Positions 6,960 through 13,425 of a stretch of DNA of 33,307 nt are shown here, in pieces. The translations under genes and the position numbers were made by a program. Position 1 is the first letter of the stretch. The number at the start of each line of letters is the position of its first letter. The stretch comes from Lentimicrobium sp. (GTDB lineage: Bacteria; Bacteroidota; Bacteroidia; Bacteroidales; Lentimicrobiaceae). The notes under the pieces were generated by a model. The model made no database searches. It was not told the origin of the DNA and was given only the letters and a program-made list of their open reading frames with translations. The stretch lies in assembly GCA_023957275.1 (NCBI GenBank), contig JAMLHF010000049.1:1-33307 (forward strand), written 5' to 3'.

Positions 6960-8000
6960 ATGAGAATAGAATATGAGATCAAACTGGGCTTTAAGGACGT
7001 GATGTTCAGACCGAAACGTTCAACATTGAAAAGCAGGAGCCTGGTAAGGCTCGAACGTACTTTCCGGATGCTGCATAACCACACGGAATGGACAGGCATT
7101 CCGGTAATGGCTGCAAATATGGACACAACAGGCACTTTTGACATGGCTCTAGCGCTGTTCAGCATGAAGCTTTTTACCGCCATCCATAAGCATTACACGC
7201 CGGATGAATGGAAACGGTTTCTGGATGCCGCACCACCGGGCATTGAGGACTTTATCGCGGTGAGTACAGGTACAGGGCAGGCTGATTTTGAAAAGCTGTC
7301 AGAAATCATTACAGCAAATCCCCGGCTCAGATTTCTGTGTATTGATGTGGCCAATGGCTATTCAGAGCATTTTGTAGCTTTTGTGAAGCAGGCGCGCAAA
7401 AGGTTTCACGACAAGGTGATCATTGCCGGGAATGTGGTGACCGGTGAGATGGTTGAAGAATTGCTGTTATCCGGCGCCGACATTATTAAAGTCGGCATCG
7501 GGCCGGGATCGGTGTGTACCACCAGGGTAAAAACCGGAGTTGGATACCCGCAATTGTCGGCCATCATCGAATGCGCCGATGCAGCTCACGGTCTTGGCGG
7601 ACTGATTATCAGCGACGGAGGCTGCTCCACGCCCGGCGATGTAGCCAAAGCCTTTGGCGCCGGGGCCGATTTTGTGATGCTCGGGGGGATGCTTGCCGGA
7701 CACGATGAGAGCGGCGGGGAACTTATTGAAAAAGACGGTAAAAAGTTCAGAATGTTCTATGGGATGAGCTCGGCTACAGCCATGGAAAAACATGTGGGCG
7801 GCGTAGCCGATTACCGCGCCAGCGAAGGCAAAACGGTAGAAGTCCCTTACCGTGGCAAAGTTGAAAATACCGTTCAGGATATACTTGGCGGCCTGCGCAG
7901 CACCTGTACCTATGTCGGGGCTTCCCAACTGAAAGAGCTGAGTAAGAGAACTACATTCATACGCGTGGCGGAACAGGAAAATCAGGTCTATACCGATTAG
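6960..8000 (+). CDS. guaC: GMP reductase
   Basis: The product is 346 aa from the ATG at 6960, close to the 347 aa of E. coli GuaC. It would reduce GMP to IMP with NADPH, releasing ammonia, in cytosolic purine interconversion. The IMPDH/GMPR barrel is complete: [11 protein letters not shown] near residue 50, [24 protein letters not shown], then the catalytic loop [11 protein letters not shown] with Cys186, the phosphate-binding ISDGGC (Asp219-Gly220-Gly221) and the flap-region [12 protein letters not shown]. There is no CBS insert, which together with the length separates it from IMP dehydrogenase. The frame is also open from 6933, but the promoter box at 6939-6946 favours the later ATG. It is divergent from the metallophosphoesterase and followed by repeats. 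Confidence 0.93.
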   Translation: MRIEYEIKLGFKDVMFRPKRSTLKSRSLVRLERTFRMLHNHTEWTGIPVMAANMDTTGTFDMALALFSMKLFTAIHKHYTPDEWKRFLDAAPPGIEDFIAVSTGTGQADFEKLSEIITANPRLRFLCIDVANGYSEHFVAFVKQARKRFHDKVIIAGNVVTGEMVEELLLSGADIIKVGIGPGSVCTTRVKTGVGYPQLSAIIECADAAHGLGGLIISDGGCSTPGDVAKAFGAGADFVMLGGMLAGHDESGGELIEKDGKKFRMFYGMSSATAMEKHVGGVADYRASEGKTVEVPYRGKVENTVQDILGGLRSTCTYVGASQLKELSKRTTFIRVAEQENQVYTD

Positions 8001-8018
8001 GAATTTTGCCTGAATTTG

Positions 8019-8088
8019 ATTTATTCAAGTATAAACGGCTTTATTACACCTAACAGGTTATAAGAAAACCTGTTAGGTGAATCCTGGT
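8019..8088 (+). repeat. Hairpin element, copy 6 (head lost)
   Basis: Only the right half of the element is recognisable: degenerate sequence, then the 13-bp hairpin at 8047-8079 with loop ATAAGAA and the tail AATCCTGGT. It begins within 20 bp of the guaC stop. Confidence 0.82.
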
Positions 8089-8093
8089 ATCGG

Positions 8094-8197
8094 TCGGCGC
8101 GGACGTCCCATCCGTGTAAAGAGTTTGACTCATCAAAGTCTAAGCGTCTCTTTTACACCTAACAGGTTATAAGAAAACCTGTTAGGTGAATCCTGGT
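8094..8197 (+). repeat. Hairpin element, copy 7
   Basis: A full element of the second subtype: head GGCGCGGACGTCCCATCCG, middle AAAGAGTTTGACTCATC, and a 13-bp hairpin at 8156-8188 with loop ATAAGAA. It is separated from copy 8 by only a few bases, so copies 6-8 form a tandem row with a period of about 108 bp. Confidence 0.88.
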
Positions 8198-8202
8198 ACC
8201 GG

Positions 8203-8306
8203 TCGGCGCGGACGTCCCATCCGTGTAAAGAGTTTGAATTATCAAGGTCTAAACGTCCTTTTTACACCTAACAGGTTAGAAGAAAACCTGTTAGGTGAAT
8301 CCTGGT
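8203..8306 (+). repeat. Hairpin element, copy 8
   Basis: A full element of the second subtype with its hairpin at 8265-8297 and loop AGAAGAA. The loop differs from copy 7 by one base while the arms are identical. Confidence 0.88.
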
Positions 8307-8333
8307 AACGGTTGGCGGGGACGTCCTAATCCC

Positions 8334-8443
8334 TTGTTCGGCGTAGTCTGTGACTACGTCGAAACAAATCCGAACCGGAGCGAAGCGGAGTTCACCGAAG
8401 GTAAATCCAAAATCCGATCCCGATAACGATCGAAACCCCGGCT
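8334..8443 (+). repeat. Element II, copy a
   Basis: It starts TTGTTCGGCGTAG and contains a 7-bp hairpin CGTAGTC-tgt-GACTACG inside a wider imperfect inverted repeat (TTGTTCGGCGTAG against CTACGTCGAAACAA). It continues as AATCCGAACCGGAGCGAAGC, AGTTCACCGAAGGTAAATCC and a CGATAACGATCG-containing end before CCCCGGCTG. Confidence 0.85.
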
Positions 8444-8567
8444 GCACCGGGCGGATTGCCATGAAAATGCATATGAAGGTGCACGTTGATACGACCGTTG
8501 CCCCAGATAACTGCATTATTCCGGATTACCGCCCCTGACGGTAATCTGACCGGGTGATAAATACATT

Positions 8568-8601
8568 CTAATTAAACTCCCGCAGCGACTCCTGCACCCC
8601 C
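8568..8601 (-). pseudogene. Duplicated 3' tail of the aldehyde oxidoreductase gene
   Basis: These bases repeat the last ten codons and stop of the neighbouring gene (GVQESLREFN then TAG on the minus strand) and are cut off from any start. They are a by-product of the 268-bp tandem duplication and not a functional gene. Confidence 0.85.
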
Positions 8602-8711
8602 TTGTTCGGCGTAGTCTGTGACTACGTCGAAACAAATCCGGACCGGAGCGAAGCAGAGTTCACCGAAGGTAAATCCAAAATCCGATCCCGATAACGATCG
8701 AAACCCCGGCT
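8602..8711 (+). repeat. Element II, copy b
   Basis: This is copy a carried along in the 268-bp duplication, with small differences (GGACCGG for GAACCGG, GCAGAG for GCGGAG). Confidence 0.85.
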
Positions 8712-8791
8712 GCACCGGGCGGATTGCCATGAAAATGCATATGAAGGTGCACGTTGATATAACCGTTGCCCCAGTTAACTGCATTATTCCG

Positions 8792-8814
8792 GATTACCGC
8801 CCCTGACGGTAATC
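8792..8814 (-). terminator. Possible transcript-end hairpin of the aldehyde oxidoreductase gene
   Basis: An 8-bp stem GATTACCG/CGGTAATC with loop CCCCTGA lies 22 bp past the stop. No U-rich tail follows on the minus strand, so it may be an end-stabilising hairpin and not an intrinsic terminator. The same hairpin is duplicated at 8524-8546. Confidence 0.35.
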
Positions 8815-8835
8815 TGACCGGGTGATAAATACATT

Positions 8836-10704
8836 CTAATTAAACTCCCGCAGCGACTCCTGCACCCCCTTGTGTATCTCATACCAGAAGTCGAGCGCGG
8901 CTTCTTTGGGGTTGGCTTCAAAGGCATCCTGCCATTTATTGAACTCCTTGCTGTCCAGTCCCTCTTCCTTCTTGCGGCGCAGAAAGCTGGCAATATATTC
9001 GAAATTCCGCTCTGATTCCCAGAATACCGAGCTGTTTCGGCCATTGATCCGGCTGGCGGTAAAGCGGATGGATTCCTTAAATTTTTCTCCCAGTCCGTAA
9101 AGCGATTCCACGATCTCGGGCACCATCTCTTCAGCCCACAGCCGGTGAAAACGGCAGATACCCATGTTGTCAATGATCAGTTCGGCCAGCATACGCTGTG
9201 CATTGACCTTACCCAACTCACGGGGTGTAACAAATTCATCACCGTAATACATGTAATATTTCCCCATGATGGCCATGGGCGACAGTGCGCCCGGGGTCCA
9301 GTACTGGTTGGGGACCATCCATCCCTTTCGCGCATAAGCGGTATATACGAACCGGTTCAGCAGGTTGACCCCTTTCGCGCGTGAAAGCCTGCGCCCGTAT
9401 TTGCGGGCACCTTCTTTCAGATTGATGGTGCCTGCAATGATGCTGTCGAGGATTTCACATCCCAGCAGGGCATTGTGCATGGAATCTTTTACGATATCAA
9501 AGTTCTGCGGGCTAAATACCGGTTTTGCACTGACTCCCAGATCGGCAGGCTGCAGCTCCCCGGCATCGAGGCATTCCATCAGCCACGAGATCACCCCGCC
9601 CACCGAGATGGCATCGAAGCCGAGCATATCGGCATGATGGTTCAGCTTTTCGGCAGCCCGCTGGTCAAAGATGCCGCTCAGCGGACCCATGGTCTGGTAG
9701 GGCTCGTAATCCTTCTTGTATTCGTCGCGCAGCTTCTTACAGACAGCAGCGCAGGGTTCTCCGCAGGTAGCCTGCTGCCTGGTTTTGATGGTCTCCTCAT
9801 TGAACTGCTTCAGGTAATGGTCGAGGATAAACTCCTTTTGCAACTTCAGGCGGAGTTCTTTACTCCAGTTCATCGACTGATAATTAAACGCCAGCAGTTT
9901 GCTGCCCATGGTGGCATAGTTTACGCCGAAAGTGCCCCCGGTATCGAAGTTTGGATCAAACCGGTATTTGGTGGTAATTTCAAGGTCTTTGGCTGCCAGT
10001 TTCATGGCATAGCGGTTTTCGAACCATTCATCGGCCACCTTACGGTCGCGGAAGTCTTCATCGATATGGGTACCCCCGTAAATTACCGCTGCAATGCCGT
10101 GTTCCTGAAGTAATGCCGAGCCAAAGCCACCCCTGCCTGCCCAGGTATCCACATTTGAAAGCGCCCCGCGTTTAACCGGCACAGAGGCAACCCCGCCGAA
10201 ATCGGTAACCATCGCCGCAGGCCCCGTGGCAAGAATACGTGGTTCGTTTTCGTAACGCGGCCGGTATTGCTCAAAAACATAATCCATCAGGGAATAGATG
10301 CCCCCCCGGCCTTCGTACCAAATCCGGTTAAGATCGAGCGGAGCAATTTCAACCTGAATCTCTTCCCCGTGCACACGGTTAAGGTAAAGTACGGAAGGTA
10401 CCGGCGCTTTGCCGACAATGGAAAGCATATTGATGCCAAGATTGTCGAAAACCAACCCGGCCCCGCCCATGGAGGAGATGTAAAAACCGCCCCAGCAGGG
10501 AGAAAAGCCGGTGAATATCAGCCGGTTTGATCCCGGAAAAATAGAACCGGAGAGCAATCCGACACCAATGTTCAGGCTTTTGTAACGCCCGGCCAGGTGT
10601 AGACCGAGATCGACAGGCCCGAAGAAATCACCGACCTTGTATTTCCTGATGCGGTAAAATGCATCGGTTGCATTGACAAAAAGCACTTTAAGGGTAGAGT
10701 CCAT
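8836..10704 (-). CDS. Aldehyde ferredoxin oxidoreductase family protein
   Basis: The product is 622 aa, typical of the family (about 600-650), and cytosolic. Family enzymes oxidise aldehydes to acids with ferredoxin as acceptor, using a tungsten or molybdenum bis-pterin cofactor and one [4Fe-4S] cluster. The N-terminal pterin-binding domain shows GFSPCWGGFYISSMGGAG and the GATGPAA-like LATGPAAMVTDFGG. Probable cluster ligands are Cys314, Cys318 and Cys322 (TCGEPCAAVC) and Cys517 in DNMGICRF. The first two cysteines are Cx3C here, while the classic Pyrococcus enzyme has Cx2C, so this is probably a divergent subfamily whose substrate I cannot name. It starts at the ATG at 10704, 29 bp downstream of a TATCTTTG box. 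Its last codons were duplicated into the 3' flank. Confidence 0.88.
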   Translation of the reverse strand: MDSTLKVLFVNATDAFYRIRKYKVGDFFGPVDLGLHLAGRYKSLNIGVGLLSGSIFPGSNRLIFTGFSPCWGGFYISSMGGAGLVFDNLGINMLSIVGKAPVPSVLYLNRVHGEEIQVEIAPLDLNRIWYEGRGGIYSLMDYVFEQYRPRYENEPRILATGPAAMVTDFGGVASVPVKRGALSNVDTWAGRGGFGSALLQEHGIAAVIYGGTHIDEDFRDRKVADEWFENRYAMKLAAKDLEITTKYRFDPNFDTGGTFGVNYATMGSKLLAFNYQSMNWSKELRLKLQKEFILDHYLKQFNEETIKTRQQATCGEPCAAVCKKLRDEYKKDYEPYQTMGPLSGIFDQRAAEKLNHHADMLGFDAISVGGVISWLMECLDAGELQPADLGVSAKPVFSPQNFDIVKDSMHNALLGCEILDSIIAGTINLKEGARKYGRRLSRAKGVNLLNRFVYTAYARKGWMVPNQYWTPGALSPMAIMGKYYMYYGDEFVTPRELGKVNAQRMLAELIIDNMGICRFHRLWAEEMVPEIVESLYGLGEKFKESIRFTASRINGRNSSVFWESERNFEYIASFLRRKKEEGLDSKEFNKWQDAFEANPKEAALDFWYEIHKGVQESLREFN

Positions 10705-10732
10705 GTCCCGGATCTTTAATGGTACAATTTAT

Positions 10733-10740
10733 CAAAGATA
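10733..10740 (-). promoter_or_regulatory. Putative -7 box of the aldehyde oxidoreductase gene
   Basis: The minus strand reads TATCTTTG, a full match to TAnnTTTG, 29 bp before the ATG. No clear -33 TTTG lies at the usual distance. Confidence 0.45.
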
Positions 10741-10804
10741 AGGCTTGGAAACATGAATTAAAAGTAACCGTGAGGGATTTTGAGGTCCATACACCGGTTG
10801 CTCC

Positions 10805-10879
10805 GTTTCAGCGTAGTCTGTGACTACGTCGAAACAAATCCGAACCGGAGCGAAGCGGAGTTCACCGAAGGTAAATCCG
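10805..10879 (+). repeat. Element II, copy c
   Basis: GTTTCAGCGTAGTC pairs with GACTACGTCGAAAC in a 12-of-14 hairpin, followed by the conserved AACCGGAGCGAAGC and ACCGAAGGTAAATCC parts. The left end differs from the other copies (CCGTTTCAG for TTGTTCGG). It ends 7 bp from the stop codon of the DUF4476 gene. Confidence 0.82.
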
Positions 10880-10886
10880 AACCAGC

Positions 10887-11978
10887 TTACTCCCGGCCTT
10901 CCAGGAACTTCATCAGCTCCTCCTTGCTGCTGCTGAAGGTAAACACATCGGCAACCTGGTAATAATTATCCCGGTCGGTGGTAAATTCCCAGGCAAATTT
11001 GGCCATCTCAAGCCTTGAATCGTCAAAACTGAAGAGTTTCAGCATCTCCCTGATCTGCACCGTGGTGAAGCACTGTTTGCTGCGCAGGATCTGCTTGGCC
11101 AGGGTGACTTTGGTGCTGTTGAAGCTCTCCTTCCGGATGGATGCCATGATCTGGTTAAACTCCTCGTCCGGCACAAAGCAGGGAGGCTGCTCTACCGGAA
11201 TATCAGCGGGTAACGGTTGATTGATCAGCTCATTGTAAGCGGCTTTGTTGGGGATATGGGCAAAGAGCTGGGCGCCATACTGCAGGTTTCCCGGATCGAA
11301 AATGGTATTGATTGCATTGCGGAAAAATACCAGGCGGTTGCCTTCCGATTGAAGGAGAGAAGAAAGCTTCATGGCCTGGGATACGCTCAGGCAGTTGTTC
11401 TGGGCGATCTGAGAAAGCAGCAGCGCCCGGTTACTCTCCGAGGTGTTGGACTGCACCTGGGCAGCCAGCCTGAGAAAATCATCCTCGCGTATGGGGTAGT
11501 TGCAGTTGGAAGGCCCGTGGTAATTTTCGAACACCGGGTATTCCAAAGCAGGAAAATTCAGGCTCAGAGGCGGTTCATAAGGAGGCAGGTAATCGACAGG
11601 ACGGCTTTCGACCGACTTTACATAGTCGTGCAGCATGAAAACCGTGGAGAAATAAGCAAAAGCATCATATACATAATAGAAGTTTTCCCGGTCAACCGTG
11701 TTGTGCCAGGCGGCCTGTGCAAAATTGAGGCGGCTGAAGTCATCGATAAACAGTTCGGCGATCGAGCGTACCTGCTCCACCGACAGACAATTCCCGGTTG
11801 CGACTGCCACCGCCACTTTCAGTTTCAGTTCTTCGGTTGGCTGCAGCGAAACGGAACGCTGTTTCTGCCTGAAGATATGATCGGGAAGCGGTACATCGCA
11901 CCGCTGTGGCTGCGGGCGCTGGCCCAGCACCAGCATGGCCGGGATAATAAGGATAAGGGTAAAAATGCTTGCTTTCAT
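10887..11978 (-). CDS. Secreted protein with three DUF4476 repeats
   Basis: I chose the ATG at 11978 because the product then begins with a signal peptide (MKASIFTLILIIPAMLVLG). The frame stays open upstream to 12107 but that part is unlike protein. The mature 340-odd residues hold three related helical domains: about 30-130, 165-270 and 280-363. Each carries a motif like NCLSVEQVRSI, NCLSVSQAMKL or QCFTTVQIREML, followed by a block with LxxAK-W and a D-R-x-N-YY segment in domains 1 and 3. This matches the DUF4476 family, common in Bacteroidota, usually as a single C-terminal domain and of unknown function. The middle copy has lost part of the D-R-x-N-YY signature. It should be periplasmic or secreted. 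Element II copy c lies directly at its 3' end. Confidence 0.82.
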   Translation of the reverse strand: MKASIFTLILIIPAMLVLGQRPQPQRCDVPLPDHIFRQKQRSVSLQPTEELKLKVAVAVATGNCLSVEQVRSIAELFIDDFSRLNFAQAAWHNTVDRENFYYVYDAFAYFSTVFMLHDYVKSVESRPVDYLPPYEPPLSLNFPALEYPVFENYHGPSNCNYPIREDDFLRLAAQVQSNTSESNRALLLSQIAQNNCLSVSQAMKLSSLLQSEGNRLVFFRNAINTIFDPGNLQYGAQLFAHIPNKAAYNELINQPLPADIPVEQPPCFVPDEEFNQIMASIRKESFNSTKVTLAKQILRSKQCFTTVQIREMLKLFSFDDSRLEMAKFAWEFTTDRDNYYQVADVFTFSSSKEELMKFLEGRE

Positions 11979-12157
11979 AGTTACTTGTCTGATTATGTGT
12001 ATGCTGATTAAATTTATCCAATACCCAAAAACTGCCCTCCCTGTCTCAATCATTGCCCCCTTCACCGGCTGCAGATGTACCTGCCCTTGCATTCCCCCTT
12101 GCTCCAAACCCTTGTTCTGTGTCTCCCTCTCTCACTTCCTCTTTCCTACTTTCTTTT

Positions 12158-12628
12158 TCATGACTCCTTCATCCACTCAAAAGTAAGGTAATGTCCGCCA
12201 TTCATACCTGCGCGTGTATATACCTGTTGTGCCCTGAGGTTGGTCCGGTCCACATAAAGCCTGATACCGGAGACCTCTTTGCGTTGCATCACCATGTTTT
12301 TCACATAATCATACATCATGCCGAAAATGCCGGATTTACGGTTTCCGGGCAAAACATATACCGATTGCAGCCACCATACCCATGCATTGCGCCAGTCACT
12401 CCACTCCGGGGTTACCATCAGGCAGCCGGCACGAATGCCTCCGGCTTCAGCCAGAAGATAAAAACCGCGGCCGGAATCGTTAAAAACCGCCTCTACGCCC
12501 TTTTCAACAATATGCGGTTCCAGCCTGAGCTGTTCGGTTTCGAACGCCATGCTGAGCTGACTGTCAATGATAAACTGAATATCAGCCTCGGTGGCGGGGC
12601 GGATGTTGACGGATGGCAAAGTTGTCAT
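12158..12628 (-). CDS. GNAT family N-acetyltransferase
   Basis: The product is 156 aa, the usual length for a single GNAT domain that transfers acetyl from acetyl-CoA to an amine. It begins with the beta1-alpha1 pattern IRPATEADIQFI. The core strand region AGCLMVTPEWSDW leads to LQSVYVLPGNRKSGIFGMMY, which fits motif A (the pyrophosphate-binding turn is RKSGIF, with Gly-Ile-Phe in place of a second glycine). It ends with the typical LYVDRTNLRAQQVYTRAGM, matching the beta6-alpha4 segment found in many members. The acceptor substrate is unknown. The DUF4476 gene follows 180 bp downstream on the same strand. The intervening gap is pyrimidine-rich and shows no terminator. Confidence 0.85.
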   Translation of the reverse strand: MTTLPSVNIRPATEADIQFIIDSQLSMAFETEQLRLEPHIVEKGVEAVFNDSGRGFYLLAEAGGIRAGCLMVTPEWSDWRNAWVWWLQSVYVLPGNRKSGIFGMMYDYVKNMVMQRKEVSGIRLYVDRTNLRAQQVYTRAGMNGGHYLTFEWMKES

Positions 12629-12737
12629 TACAACAGGGATATATTATGCAAAGTAAATGGATAGCGACGAAAAATAACAGAATTTTTTCTGCTCCATAAG
12701 AATCTATGAAAAAAACATGACCTCACTTATCAGGTCA

Positions 12738-12863
12738 ACGCAAACGTCCCGTCCGTGATCCCGATTCCTTTGCAGCGTAACGGATGCAGCATTTAATTCA
12801 CTTCGTTAAAGCGTCTTTATTACACCTAACAGGTTAGAAGAAAACCTGTTAGGAGAATTCTGG
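12738..12863 (+). repeat. Hairpin element, copy 9 (divergent middle)
   Basis: The head (AAACGTCCCGTCCGTG) and the hairpin (12825-12853, loop AGAAGAA) are well kept. The middle is longer and unrelated to the other copies, and the tail reads GAATTCTGG. The arms are nevertheless unchanged. Confidence 0.8.
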
Positions 12864-12918
12864 AAACCGGTTGGTTCTAACGTCCTGAGCATTCTCCCCT
12901 GTTGGCGCATACGTTCCC

Positions 12919-13020
12919 TTGTTCGGCGTAGTCTGTGACTACGTCGAAACAAATCCGAACCGGAGCGAAGCGGAGTTCACCGAAGGTAAATTCAATCCCT
13001 ATAACGATCGGGACCCCGGC
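12919..13020 (+). repeat. Element II, copy d
   Basis: It starts CCCTTGTTCGGCGTAG like copies a and b and keeps the CGTAGTC-tgt-GACTACG hairpin, AACCGGAGCGAAGCGGAG and ACCGAAGGTAAATTC. It ends ATAACGATCGGGACCCCGGC and joins hairpin element copy 10 without a gap, showing that the two families can be directly fused. Confidence 0.85.
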
Positions 13021-13123
13021 TGGCGCAGACGTCCCGTCCGTGCAAAGAGTTTGACATATCGAGGTCTAAGCGTCTCTATTACACCTAACAGGTTAGAAGA
13101 AAACCTGTTAGGAGGATCCTGGT
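13021..13123 (+). repeat. Hairpin element, copy 10
   Basis: A full-length element with its hairpin at 13084-13112. It is a hybrid of the two subtypes: head and middle (AAAGAGTTTGACATATC) as in copies 7 and 8, tail AGGATCCTGGT as in copies 1-4. Confidence 0.88.
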
Positions 13124-13353
13124 ACCGGCTGGCGCGGATGTCCCGATTCTTCCCAGCTTTCTCCCCTGATGGCGCGGATGTCCTGTCCCTGCCACACCCT
13201 CCCTGACTTCCTCAATTCTCTCATCCTCTCATTTCCACATTTCCACATTCTCACATTCTCTCCCTCTCCCCTTCATCCCTGATTCACTTCCTTGAATGTC
13301 AGCAGAAATTAATTCCGCAAAGCGATTTGTTCTCTTCTGGCATCAATTTTATC

Positions 13354-13361
13354 TATTTTTG
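13354..13361 (+). promoter_or_regulatory. Putative -7 box of the PurF-like gene
   Basis: TATTTTTG fits TAnnTTTG. TTTG at 13326-13329 could be the -33 part, though its 24-bp spacing is a few bases longer than usual. The leader to the ATG would be about 60 nt. Confidence 0.4.
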
Positions 13362-13425
13362 CACTTTCTTTTCAGGACTGATCCCGGAGCCTTTTCCTGA
13401 AAAATGAGACTAAACAACTGACCCA

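Larger units (their letters stand above)
8001..8835. other. Gene-free repeat field 3
   Basis: This gap lies between convergent genes. It contains three hairpin elements (8019-8306), then a 268-bp segment present twice in tandem (8331-8598 and 8599-8866). The second copy contains the true 3' end of the aldehyde oxidoreductase gene. Twin 62-codon frames inside the duplication have no coding character. Confidence 0.8.
8331..8866 (+). repeat. 268-bp tandem duplication (two units)
   Basis: Unit 1 is 8331-8598 and unit 2 is 8599-8866. I count five mismatches between them, so they are about 98% identical. CCCTTGT stands at the start of each unit and again at 8867-8873, the mark of slippage or unequal recombination at a 7-bp microhomology. 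The unit contains hairpin element II, the 3' flank of the aldehyde oxidoreductase gene and the last codons of that gene. Confidence 0.92.
12629..13425. other. Gene-free repeat field 4 between divergent genes
   Basis: It contains hairpin elements copies 9 and 10, element II copy d and degenerate element heads (GGCGCGGATGTCC near 13131 and 13172). A pyrimidine-rich run of drifted CACATTCTC-type repeats lies at about 13220-13265, and the likely promoter of the PurF-like gene is at 13354. Confidence 0.75.

Noticed and set aside
8350-8806. Twin 62-codon frames (8350-8538 and 8618-8806), which might be a duplicated small gene
   Set aside because: They coincide with the 268-bp tandem duplication and element II; composition is not protein-like and the opposite strand is equally open.
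9475-10113. Long plus-strand frame opposite the aldehyde oxidoreductase gene, and similar long frames opposite purF-like and MBOAT genes
   Set aside because: They are antisense shadows of clear protein families, without promoters or motifs.
10887-12107. Longer 406-codon start for the DUF4476 gene
   Set aside because: The extra 43 residues precede a clear signal peptide starting at the ATG at 11978.
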